Part shown: one piece after another, positions 6,297-13,740 of the stretch | Layout of the letters: every line of letters begins with the position of its first letter | How positions within the stretch are numbered: the first letter of the stretch is position 1 | Origin: CAZKUN01 sp964555935 | GTDB lineage: Bacteria > Armatimonadota > Zipacnadia > Zipacnadales > VGFC01 | DNA: 15,474 bases | Direction of reading: 5' to 3' | Assembly (NCBI GenBank): GCA_964555935.1 | Contig: CAZKUN010000218.1 | Coordinates: forward strand, 1 to 15,474 | Notes under the pieces: model-generated | Database searches by the model: none | Told to the model about the DNA's origin: nothing | What the model saw: only the letters and a program-made list of their open reading frames with translations | Program-made: the position numbers and the translations under genes

Positions 6297-7979
6297 ATGA
6301 ACGCACAGGTAAGAGGCGTAACTCGCGCCGCCCAGCTCGTGCTTGTGGTGGCGATGGCTCTGACAGTCTGCCAGGCGAACTCGTGGGCGACGCCAACGGT
6401 CGCCATAGTTGTAAACAGCGATCTGAAGCCGAGCATCCAGACTGGCCTTGCCATCTACGAGCAGGACCTGATCTCGGACGGCTATGACGTCGTGATCACA
6501 CCATGGGATTCGCCCGATGACCTCGCCAGTGCTGCACAACTCAGAGCCCATCTCGGGAGCCTGAGACCCAGCCTCACTGGCGCCGTGCTCATCGGACAGT
6601 TGCCTAGGGCCGGCTACTGGGATCACACCGGAGAAGGGTGGGCCTTTGCCACCGACATCTTCTACATGGACTTCGCCGCCGCGTGGACTGACACCAACGG
6701 GAACGGCTTTTTCGATAGCGTGTCCCAGGATCTCGTCCCCGAGATCTGGGTTTCACGTCTGAACGCCACCAACCTGGATCCTGCCCTGTTTGGGCTTACC
6801 ACGGAAGCCGACCTGATCAACAGCTACCTGCAGAAGAACCACGACTTCCGCACGGATCCGAGCTTCCGCTTGCCTGACCGGGCGCTTGTCTATATGGATT
6901 CGGCCGACGTGCCGGACGATCTGCCCCAGGCATACAACGACTGCACGATTGTGGACAATGACAGGCTCACGACCGCTGCAGACTACATCAACCATTGGCC
7001 CGTTGGGTACGAGTCCATTGTGCTTGGTACTGACCATGCTTACTTCGACCGCCACGATTTCAGGCGGCGAGCGAATGGGCATCAGCAAGGCCACATCTCC
7101 AGCGCTACAGTCGCCGCCGGCGATCCGAAGGCGCACTTCATGTACCTCGCCACGCCAGTGGCGATGGCCCCTGGTGCTGTCAACGGCATCGGCGCTTGTT
7201 ACGTGTTCGCGCCGTCGTCCGGCCTGTTGGCGGTTGGAAGCAGCTATGAAAACGTCATACGCGACAAGGATGAGTACTACCAGGCTCTCGCTGGTGGCGG
7301 CACGCACGGTGAGGCCTTTCAGGCGCTGCTCGCAGCCAATAGCGCGGCAACGCCGGAGAACATCGAGTATGCCTACGGGATGGCGATGGTGGGCGACGGC
7401 ACCCTCAGACTGGGACGGTTCATTGGCGGCGTCAACCAGGAGCCGATGGCGCAGGATGACAGCTACAGCGTGCCCGCAGACACCACGCTCGTCGTCGATG
7501 CCCCTGGCGTCCTGGTCAACGACAGCGACCCCAACGGAGATCCGATCTCCGCGCTGTGGTACGGCGGCCCCGCCTACGGGACGCTCGATTACCTTAACCT
7601 GGACGGCAGCTTCATGTATGTCCCCAACCCCGGCTACGAGGGCGACGACTCGTTCAGTTACACCGCCGTTGACGGGGCGCTCGAGAGCAACATAGCGACC
7701 GTGACGGTCACCGTAGGTGGCGCATCAGACCCCGGCGGAATCACTGGCATCGTAACGGATAGCTCGGGCAGAGCTGTGAAGAAGGCCACCGTCACAGCCT
7801 ACGACCTCACGGGACCAGTGGCGACGAAATCGACGAACCCGAAAGGCAAGTACACGTTCACCGGACTCTCACCGGGACCCTACACGGTGGTGGCGGAAAA
7901 GAACGGTCTCTCGGGCTCCATCACTGCTACCGTAGTAAGCGGACAGACCACGGCGGACGTGGACATCGCGATCGAGTAG
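6297..7979 (+). CDS. Secreted gingipain (C25)-like protein, probably inactive, with tandem-95/cadherin-like and carboxypeptidase-regulatory-like domains
   Basis: 560 residues. Signal peptide at 1-31 with likely cleavage after SWA. Residues 32-378 follow the layout of peptidase C25-like proteins: GAVLIGQLP (95-103), ATDIFYMDFAAAWTDTNGNG (118-137), PEIWVSRL (148-155), a long spacer, then SSGLLAVGSS (307-316) and THGEAF (336-341). His247 or His253 may match the family's active-site His. Where homologues as I recall them have a Cys (ACS), this protein has Ala285-Thr286-Pro287, so peptidase activity is doubtful. A cadherin-like/tandem-95 domain follows (382-474, NDSDPNGDPI, YVPNPGYEGDDSFSY), then a carboxypeptidase-regulatory-like domain (480-560, GIVTDSSGRAVKKATV, GKYTFTGLSPGPYTV). 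ATG at 6297 has AAAGGAGAGG immediately upstream. An in-frame start at 6243 would bury the signal peptide. Probably surface-exposed or released; the substrate is unknown. Confidence 0.8.
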   Translation: MNAQVRGVTRAAQLVLVVAMALTVCQANSWATPTVAIVVNSDLKPSIQTGLAIYEQDLISDGYDVVITPWDSPDDLASAAQLRAHLGSLRPSLTGAVLIGQLPRAGYWDHTGEGWAFATDIFYMDFAAAWTDTNGNGFFDSVSQDLVPEIWVSRLNATNLDPALFGLTTEADLINSYLQKNHDFRTDPSFRLPDRALVYMDSADVPDDLPQAYNDCTIVDNDRLTTAADYINHWPVGYESIVLGTDHAYFDRHDFRRRANGHQQGHISSATVAAGDPKAHFMYLATPVAMAPGAVNGIGACYVFAPSSGLLAVGSSYENVIRDKDEYYQALAGGGTHGEAFQALLAANSAATPENIEYAYGMAMVGDGTLRLGRFIGGVNQEPMAQDDSYSVPADTTLVVDAPGVLVNDSDPNGDPISALWYGGPAYGTLDYLNLDGSFMYVPNPGYEGDDSFSYTAVDGALESNIATVTVTVGGASDPGGITGIVTDSSGRAVKKATVTAYDLTGPVATKSTNPKGKYTFTGLSPGPYTVVAEKNGLSGSITATVVSGQTTADVDIAIE

Positions 7980-8002
7980 CAGAATGGGGAAGACAGCGTG
8001 GA

Positions 8003-8037
8003 GGCGGGCCGCCGGCTCTGATGGTCGGCGGCCTGCC
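8003..8037 (+). terminator. Palindrome 1 / probable terminator after the C25-like gene
   Basis: GGCGGGCCGCCG (8003-8014) and CGGCGGCCTGCC (8026-8037) form a 12-bp stem with one G-T wobble and an 11-nt loop, 23 nt after the stop codon at 7979. It is nearly the same sequence as palindrome 2 at 8182-8213. There is no strong T-tract (CTTCC follows). Confidence 0.5.
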
Positions 8038-8181
8038 TTCCCTGGACACGCTGAAGCAGAACACAGGGCTGCACGAGACAGGCGACTCGGTTGATCCGTG
8101 GCGGCAGATGCTGCTTTGGCCTACACCAGCCATGGGCTCTGGAATACGACTCTCTCGCCGCTCGAACAGGGCATGGTGCAA

Positions 8182-8213
8182 GCGGGCCGCCGACTGGATG
8201 ATCGGCGGCCCGC
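8182..8213. repeat. Palindrome 2, near-copy of the hairpin at 8003-8037
   Basis: GCGGGCCGCCGA (8182-8193) and TCGGCGGCCCGC (8202-8213) are a perfect 12-bp inverted repeat around CTGGATGA. It shares GCGGGCCGCCG, a GATG-containing loop and TCGGCGGCC with palindrome 1 about 180 bp away. It is not next to a recognisable gene end, so it may be a dispersed palindromic (REP-like) element rather than a terminator. Confidence 0.5.
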
Positions 8214-8407
8214 CCTCCTGTCCGCAGGCGCCAGCGATACCGGATGTCGGCGCGTGGGCGAATGTCCTGGCTGGGGCGTTCTTCGACGGCGATTCGGCGC
8301 AGCGGTCGGGAACGCGGTTGGTGCTGAAGGCACCAGGGCCCGCAACAACCCAAGCCGTACCCGAGCGGACCTGCTGACCCTCGCACGGTGCCATGCGTGG
8401 GAGGTGA

Positions 8408-8648
8408 TTGACGCTCCCGCCGGTCGCCATCTACATCCGCTTCTCCGCCGAAGGGCAAAGCTGAGCGATGCGGCCTCGACGCTCAGAAACGCACCCTCAC
8501 CGACCTCTGCGAGGCCCGCAGCTGGCGGCACGAACTGTACGAGAACGCGGGGATCTCCGGGGAGACCATCGCCCCCCGACCCGCAATGATGCCCCAACGA
8601 CGCGAGCGGGATTCAGCAGATGGAGTGCTCGAAGGGGTCGTCATGGAC
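8408..8648 (+). pseudogene. Frameshifted N-terminal fragment of a large serine recombinase
   Basis: From 8414 one frame reads PPVAIYIRFSAEGQS and hits TGA at 8462-8464. The next frame continues from 8463 as ERCGLDAQKRTLTDLCEARS, then LYENAGISGETIAPRPAMM, fading after about 8648. This is the order of the serine recombinase catalytic domain: Tyr-x-Arg-x-Ser with the nucleophilic Ser, then LDAQ, then the GISGxxxxRP block. Intact members are several hundred residues long and carry recombinase and zinc-ribbon domains that are missing here. At least one frameshift plus loss of about three quarters of the protein makes it non-functional. A TTG at 8408 after GGGAGGTGA might have been the original start. 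It is probably a relic of an integrative element. Confidence 0.6.
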
Positions 8649-8833
8649 CCCGGCTGCGTGAGCAATGGGAGGGGCAGTCAGGGCACCCGAGGAAGGGGCC
8701 ACGTGATCCTCCCATCGGCCCTCAGGCCATTCCCCGCAGTTCCGCGTACTGTGTGTGCAGTCTGCGGCCCTTCACCTGTTGTCGCTCGCATAAACTCCAT
8801 CCGGCCTGTTCACGTTGACTTCTAGGGCTTGCG
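8649..8833. other. Gap between two mobile-element relics; nothing recognised
   Basis: No gene, tRNA or clear repeat seen. The left end of the insertion sequence whose transposase follows should lie here, but I could not define a terminal inverted repeat against the sequence after 9483. Confidence 0.4.
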
Positions 8834-9483
8834 GTGGTAGTCCTCGTTGTCATGGGTATCGTGTGGCGTCTGCTCTCGTTGCTCTCCTTGGGTCGTCGGG
8901 ACGTGACTGACCTCGTGCTCGAGAACCTCGCCCTCCGTCAGCAGCTTGCGGTCTTGCAGCGTTCAGTCAAACGTCCGCGCTTTCGCCGCCGCGATCGTGC
9001 CTTCTGGGTGTTGCTCTCCCGCATCTGGAGCAACTGGCGGTCGGCACTGACTATAGTCCAGCCTGGCACCGTGGTCCGTTGGCATCGTAGGGGCTTCAAG
9101 CTCTACTGGCGATGGAAGTCCAGGAAGCGCGGTTCAGGTCGCCCTCCGGTCAGCCCTGAGATCCGAGCACTCATTCGCCAGATGGCTGAAGCGGCCCCGC
9201 TCTGGGGAGCGCCTGACTTCCACGGAGAGCTGCTGAAGCTCGGGATTGAGATCTCGGAGAGAACCGTCTCGACCACATGATTATCCTCAGTGAAGACCAC
9301 CTTCGCCGTATCCTCCGAGAGTAAACCAACTACTACCACCACGACCGGACCCACTACTCCCTCGAGAAGGACACACCTTCCCACCGGCCCGTCGAGCCGA
9401 ACCCATCCGACGACGCACGGTTGGTTGCGCTCCCGCGTCTCGGCGGGCTCCACCATCGCTACGAATGGAGAGAGGCGGCGTAG
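8834..9483 (+). pseudogene. Remnant IS transposase (IS3/rve-integrase type) lacking its catalytic core
   Basis: Residues 1-146 (8834-9271) match the N-terminal part of integrase-core transposases: LENLALRQQLAVLQRSVKRP, FWVLLSRIWSNWRSAL, VVRWHRRGFKLYWRWKSR and a HTH-like region ending ISERTVS. It then jumps to another frame at 9271, which reads the usual C-terminus: EDHLRRILRE, TNYYHHDRTHYSLEKDTP, RPVEPNPSDDARLVALPR and GGLHHRYEWREAA, ending at TAG 9481-9483. The DDE catalytic core, roughly 150 residues, is missing at this junction, and the C-terminal part also has an in-frame TAA at 9322-9324. The conserved WGAPRIHGEL appears as WGAPDFHGEL. The element is dead unless helped in trans. GTG 8834 is the longest start; ATG 8852 is equally possible. 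Confidence 0.75.
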
Positions 9484-10058
9484 GGCACAGCTGCACGCGA
9501 CAACCCACCACTGAGTGTCCCACGAGCAACCTGCGTCTGCGGCTCGTTGCATCTGGAGTTGTGCTGGCAACCCGAGACCACTCTGAGCGTGTTCTCTCGC
9601 CGGTCGACTAACGGCTGACGGGGCGCGACTATAGGGCTCTCCATCGCGGATGGGTTTCTGGACCGTACGGGGTTTCGCTACTACCAGAGCACCGTAGACC
9701 GTTCGGTGCCCTGGCAGAAGGCATGAAGAGTGGAAATTGGCTCCTCGCCCGGGGAGCGATTCATTCTACTAACACTTGAGCTCGCTCCCCCCATTGCAGT
9801 GGGTTGGTAGAAAGAAAGTGCGCGGGACCCGTTACCGCTGTTATCGGTGCAACGGCGCCGCGCTCCTCGACGCGTACTCAAATGGGGGCGAGGTCGTAGA
9901 CAAGGCTGAGCAGACCTGCGGGCTCAAGTGCGCTGAGGCCAGGCTGGGCAGGCGTCTGGCTCCTGGTTGCCGAAGTATCGCTAACGATGACTGACCGTCC
10001 GGCCAACGGTCCAGGCACCCAGTCAGACATCGGGAATCCCAGATGAGGCCTCGACCGA
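9484..10058. other. 575-bp stretch without a convincing gene
   Basis: The sequence holds only short open frames. Two look slightly protein-like: 9619-9726 ending GFRYYQSTVDRSVPWQKA, and a TTG-started frame at 9776-9994 with RYRCYRCNGAALLDAY. Neither has a supported start or RBS or a family I know. A 9-bp inverted repeat lies at 9751-9790. The right end of the dead IS and the promoter of the kinase operon should be in this stretch, but I could not place either. Confidence 0.5.
9751..9790. repeat. 9-bp perfect inverted repeat with 22-nt spacer
   Basis: GGGGAGCGA (9751-9759) and TCGCTCCCC (9782-9790) are perfectly complementary. The spacer is AT-richer than its surroundings. An overlapping 5-bp hairpin, GCTCC with GGAGC, sits on the left arm. 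It may be an operator, an IS end or a hairpin; the sequence does not decide. Confidence 0.4.
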
Positions 10059-12419
10059 ATGAGTTGCCCTGACGCCAACATGGACCAGCCGCCGAGGGAC
10101 GCCGCGGCTCTCACGCGGGCGGTTGCGCTCGCCATCGAGGAGCTAATACCGTGCCCAGACCTCGACTGCCTGGTCCTGCGCGCGGTCGAACTGGCGCGCG
10201 AGAAGCTGGGGATCGAGCGCTGCGGCCTGTTCCTGGTCGAGGGCGACAACATGCGGGGTACTTACGGGACAGACACGCATGGGGAGACATCTGACGAACG
10301 CGACGTCGTCTTCCCGGCGACGGCCGACTGGGAGACGTTCCTCAAGCGACTCGCGCCCGAGGATAGGCGTTGGGTCACGGGCAAGATCGACCGAGTCCAG
10401 TGGCGCGACGGCGTCGAGAGCCTCGTTGGTCGCGGGTGGGCCGTAAACATACCCATCCAGTCTTCCGTGGGCGCGATCGGCGTGATGACAAACGACACGG
10501 CAATCACCGAGGCCCCTCTGAACGAGACTCAGCAGGACGCGCTGGGGCTCTACTGCTCGCTGCTCGGAGGCATCATCGAGCGCGTCCGCGCCGAGCAAGC
10601 CCTCGCTGATTCCGAAGCCAAGTTCCGAGCGCTCTTTGAGTCGACACCCGATGCCATTCTGTTGGAGAAGCTGCCCGGTTTGCGGATCGTGGACGCCAAC
10701 CCGGCGGCGGTCGCGATGTATGGATGCGACAGTCGCGAGCAGTTGCTGTCCACTGATCCTCTCGCGCTCTCGCCGGCCGTGCAGCCCGACGGACGGCCGA
10801 CCCTCGAGGCCGCTCAAGAGCACATCGACAGGACGCTGGCAAATGGCTTCAGCAGGTTCGAGTGGACGCACTGTCGCGTGGACGGCACGCCATTCGAGGC
10901 CGAGGTCTTGCTCAGTCGAGTGGAAGTAGGCGGCCAGCAGATGTTCCAGGCTGAGGTCCGTGACATTAGCCAGCGCAAGCGCAGAGAAGACGCGCTCCGC
11001 GAGAGCGAGGAGCGCTACCGGGCTCTCGTTGAGGATCAGACCGAGTTCATCGTGCGGTGGATGGCCGACGGCACGCGCACGTTCGTCAGCGAGAGCTACC
11101 GTCGCTGCTTCGGACTGACGGAAAAGGAGGCCATCGCGGCCGATTTCTGGCCATTGGTTCATGAGCACGACCGAGAGATGGTGAGGGCCCGCATCGAAGC
11201 ACTCTCGGCAGATGCCCCGGTCTCGACAGGACAGCACCGGGCCATACTGCCCGGCGGCGAGGTCCGCTGGCAGTTGTGGACTGACAGAGCCACGTTTGGC
11301 GAAGACGGGAGCGTGATCGGCTATCTCTCGGTCGGGAGGGACATCCACGAGTGGCGAGCGGCGGAAGACGCCCTCCGCGACAGCGAGGAGCGCTTCCGAA
11401 TTACCTTCGAGCAGTCGCCGATCGCGGGGGTGGTCGCGAGCCTCGACGGGCACGTGCTTGACGCGAACGACAGCCTGTGCCGTCTGACCGGCTACAGTAG
11501 GTCGGAGCTAGTGGGGATGCACGGATCTGAGGTGCTGCCCCCCGACGAGTGGGAGAGACTGGCGAAGGCGCGGGCAAGGTTGATCACGGGTGCGGTCAGC
11601 GTGCTATCCGCCGAACGGCGTCTTCGTCGGAAAGACGGAGCTGAACTCTGGGTCCATATGACGAGCCGGTTGGCAAAGGACGCAGACGGCAACCCGCTGT
11701 ACGTTCTAGCGCTGAGCGAGGACATCACGGAGGCGAGGCAGGCCCGTGAGGAGCTGGAGGCCGCGCACGCCGAACTGCGAACGCTAGCAGGTCGCCTGAT
11801 CTCGGCCCAGGAAGAAGAGCGCCGTCGGATCGCGCGGGAACTGCATGACGACATCACGCAGAGGCTGGCCGTCGCGGCCATCGAGGCCGGCAAGATCGAG
11901 GCGATGTCACCTCATGGCTCCCCAGTAACAAGGGGTCTGGCAGCGATCCGCGACGAGCTGGCGAAGCTCTCGCAAGACATCCACGGCATCTCGCGGCAGC
12001 TTCACCCCACGCTGCTGGAGTACCTCGGTCTCGATGAGGCCATCGGCACGGAGTGCGACAGCTTCGCTCAGCGCGAGAGCATCGACGTGACCTACGATGT
12101 TGGCGACATTCCTGCCGCGGTTGCGGAGGAGGTCAGTGTCTGCCTGTTCCGCATCGCCCAGGAAGGCTTGCGCAATATCGCGAAGCATGCCCAGACAGAC
12201 AAGGCAAGCGTTCGGCTGGAGCTTCTCGACGACCACCTGGTGCTGACGGTCAGCGATTCCGGCGTGGGCTTCGACGCCACGGGTCCGCGGACGAAACCAG
12301 GTATGGGCCTTGCCAGCATGGAAGAACGAGCACGACTGGTGCTGGGGCAACTCTCGATCGAATCGCACCCGGGACAGGGCACCACGGTTCGCGCCCGCAT
12401 CCCGCTTGCCAGGGAGTGA
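10059..12419 (+). CDS. Soluble GAF-PAS-PAS-PAS histidine kinase of the NarL/HisKA_3 class
   Basis: 786 residues with no signal peptide or membrane span, so a cytoplasmic sensor kinase. A GAF domain covers about 15-178 (KLGIERCGLFLVEGDNMRGT, VYC-like block YCSLLGG). Three PAS domains follow at about 185-310, 315-435 and 441-560, each ending in a DI-type motif (RDISQRKR, RDIHEWRA, EDITEARQ). The kinase core is HisKA_3: EEERRRIARELHDDITQRLA with phospho-accepting His596. Its ATPase domain has the N box EGLRNIAKHA (Asn706), G1 DSGVGFD and G2 GMGLASMEERA. Start ATG 10059 has only a weak GAGG 11 nt upstream; ATG 10080 is in frame. It is followed 6 nt later by a NarL-type regulator, its obvious partner. 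The signal is unknown; PAS/GAF domains may bind small ligands, haem or flavin. Confidence 0.92.
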   Translation: MSCPDANMDQPPRDAAALTRAVALAIEELIPCPDLDCLVLRAVELAREKLGIERCGLFLVEGDNMRGTYGTDTHGETSDERDVVFPATADWETFLKRLAPEDRRWVTGKIDRVQWRDGVESLVGRGWAVNIPIQSSVGAIGVMTNDTAITEAPLNETQQDALGLYCSLLGGIIERVRAEQALADSEAKFRALFESTPDAILLEKLPGLRIVDANPAAVAMYGCDSREQLLSTDPLALSPAVQPDGRPTLEAAQEHIDRTLANGFSRFEWTHCRVDGTPFEAEVLLSRVEVGGQQMFQAEVRDISQRKRREDALRESEERYRALVEDQTEFIVRWMADGTRTFVSESYRRCFGLTEKEAIAADFWPLVHEHDREMVRARIEALSADAPVSTGQHRAILPGGEVRWQLWTDRATFGEDGSVIGYLSVGRDIHEWRAAEDALRDSEERFRITFEQSPIAGVVASLDGHVLDANDSLCRLTGYSRSELVGMHGSEVLPPDEWERLAKARARLITGAVSVLSAERRLRRKDGAELWVHMTSRLAKDADGNPLYVLALSEDITEARQAREELEAAHAELRTLAGRLISAQEEERRRIARELHDDITQRLAVAAIEAGKIEAMSPHGSPVTRGLAAIRDELAKLSQDIHGISRQLHPTLLEYLGLDEAIGTECDSFAQRESIDVTYDVGDIPAAVAEEVSVCLFRIAQEGLRNIAKHAQTDKASVRLELLDDHLVLTVSDSGVGFDATGPRTKPGMGLASMEERARLVLGQLSIESHPGQGTTVRARIPLARE

Positions 12420-12425
12420 TTACTG

Positions 12426-13073
12426 ATGGCCGCACGAGTTCTGCTGGCCGATGACCACCGGATGGTCGTGGAGGGGCTTCGGGGGATACTCGAGCCAGAG
12501 TTCGAGATCGTCGGCACGGTTGAGGACGGGCACGCGCTCGTGGAGGCTGCCAAGGAACTCAGGCCCGACGTTGTGATCACCGACATATCGATGCCGCTCC
12601 TCAACGGCATCGAGGCCGCTGAGAAGCTGCGCGAGGAGGGGTGCAGCGCGAAGGTTGTCTTCATCACCATGCACCCCGACGTTCGACTGGCGACGCGAGC
12701 CCTCAGGGCCGGAGCCTCCGGCTACGTGCTGAAACACGCGGCCCCCGCCGAACTCAAGACAGCCGTCCGGGAGGCCCTCTCTGGGCGCACGTACGTCACT
12801 CCCATGATTGCGGGCGAGGTCATGCAGGCGTTCAGGTCAGGCGCTGACCTGAACGGTGACCCGCTGTCGCGCCTCTCGCCCCGGCAACGCGAGATCCTCC
12901 AACTCCTCGTCGAGGGACGCTCAGCCCGAGAGATTGGTGACCTGCTGCACATATCCTCCAGGACGGTCGAAGGGCACAAGTACCGCATGATGGAGGAGCT
13001 AGGCATCTCCACCAACGCGGAGTTGATTCAGTTCGCGATCCAGCACGGCATTCCCCAGATCGACATCCCATAA
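12426..13073 (+). CDS. NarL/FixJ-family response regulator (receiver + LuxR-type HTH)
   Basis: 215 residues. The receiver domain (about 4-120) has the acidic pair Asp9-Asp10, phospho-acceptor Asp53 in VITDISMP, Thr81 and Lys103. The C-terminal LuxR-type helix-turn-helix (about 150-210) carries LSPRQREILQLLVEGRSARE, with recognition-helix sequence SSRTVEGHKYRMMEELGI. All residues expected for phosphorylation are present. The ATG lies 6 nt after the HisKA_3 kinase stop, with GGGAG (12412-12416) as RBS inside the end of that gene, so the two form a two-gene operon and a likely cognate pair. Phosphorylation by the kinase should promote DNA binding; target genes are unknown. The gap to the next gene is about 187 nt with no clear terminator. 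Confidence 0.95.
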   Translation: MAARVLLADDHRMVVEGLRGILEPEFEIVGTVEDGHALVEAAKELRPDVVITDISMPLLNGIEAAEKLREEGCSAKVVFITMHPDVRLATRALRAGASGYVLKHAAPAELKTAVREALSGRTYVTPMIAGEVMQAFRSGADLNGDPLSRLSPRQREILQLLVEGRSAREIGDLLHISSRTVEGHKYRMMEELGISTNAELIQFAIQHGIPQIDIP

Positions 13074-13260
13074 GAACGGGTAGTTTCCCCGGCCGACTAG
13101 AGTAAATCTACGTGTTCGCGGCGCGAGTTGCTTCGTGTTGTAATGGACAAGCACGTGCAGAAGGGCGCGTCGCGCCCTCGGGAATCGCTCGATGCCGAGA
13201 ATGATATCGAGAGCGCGACGCCCCAAGCAATCATACGCAAGATAGGGGTTGGTGGCACCG

Positions 13261-13623
13261 ATGAAGTCAGGCACCGTCATAGTGGCCGATAGTCATCTGA
13301 ACATGCTGCAGGGAGTAAGGGATTTGCTGGGGTCGGTTTTCGCGACCGTGATGATGGTCGCCGACGGGCCATCGCTGTTCGCGGCGATCGATCGCTGCGC
13401 GCCGGAGCTGGCCATCGTTGACCTGTCGCTATCATCGGTCGACGGGAACGTGGCCCGCAATGCGAGCAAGCGTTATTCCGATCTCAGCGTGATCGTGCTG
13501 AGCGTCCATGACGAGCCGGCGGCGCGCAATGCCGCGCTGTCCGCCGGTGCAAAGGCCTTCGTGCTGAAGCGCGACGCAGCCAGGGAGCTTCTACCGACTG
13601 TGCAGAGAGTGCTGAGCGAATGA
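13261..13623 (+). CDS. Stand-alone receiver-domain protein (CheY-like)
   Basis: 120 residues, a receiver domain and nothing else. Asp54 in AIVDLSLSSVDG is the phospho-acceptor, Ser81 takes the Thr/Ser position and Lys103 (FVLKRDA) is present. The metal-binding acidic pair is Asp10-Ser11 rather than Asp-Asp, which may weaken Mg2+ binding. The C-terminal half resembles receivers of NarL-type regulators (NAALSAGAKAFVLKRDAA), so it may be a regulator that lost its DNA-binding domain. ATG 13261 was chosen; in-frame GTG 13252 and TTG 13249 lie just upstream, right after GGGG (13245-13248), and could add 3-4 residues. It sits between two sensor kinases and could be a phosphate sink, a relay protein between them, or an adaptor. 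Confidence 0.82.
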   Translation: MKSGTVIVADSHLNMLQGVRDLLGSVFATVMMVADGPSLFAAIDRCAPELAIVDLSLSSVDGNVARNASKRYSDLSVIVLSVHDEPAARNAALSAGAKAFVLKRDAARELLPTVQRVLSE

Positions 13624-13740
13624 CCCATCCGTGACTCTGGCGGCGTCGCTAGCCGCAACACCGTCGTTAGGCCGATGAGGGCCAGCGCTGTGGGAACGAC
13701 GCAGATCCCGCACGCATGACCAGGAGCAAGGAGGCTCCCG

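Larger units (their letters stand above)
7980..8407. other. Intergenic stretch with paired palindromes; no convincing gene
   Basis: No frame here looks like a known protein. The only structure I see is the two related palindromes annotated separately (8003-8037 and 8182-8213). The stretch starts the decayed segment that runs to about 10058. Confidence 0.5.

Noticed and set aside
9619..9726. Frame ending GFRYYQSTVDRSVPWQKA, which looks slightly protein-like
   Set aside because: No start codon with RBS and no family match; possibly a fragment of a lost gene but unsupported.
9776..9994. Frame with a C-x2-C motif (RYRCYRCNGAALLDAY)
   Set aside because: TTG start without RBS, no family recognised and no second Cys pair at a zinc-ribbon distance; not strong enough to call a gene.
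7980..10058. Possible CRISPR array or tRNA attachment site in the decayed stretch
   Set aside because: No regularly spaced direct repeats and no tRNA-like cloverleaf were seen.
10143..11453. 436-codon minus-strand frame opposite the first kinase
   Set aside because: The + strand frame has unmistakable GAF/PAS motifs; the minus frame matches nothing I know.
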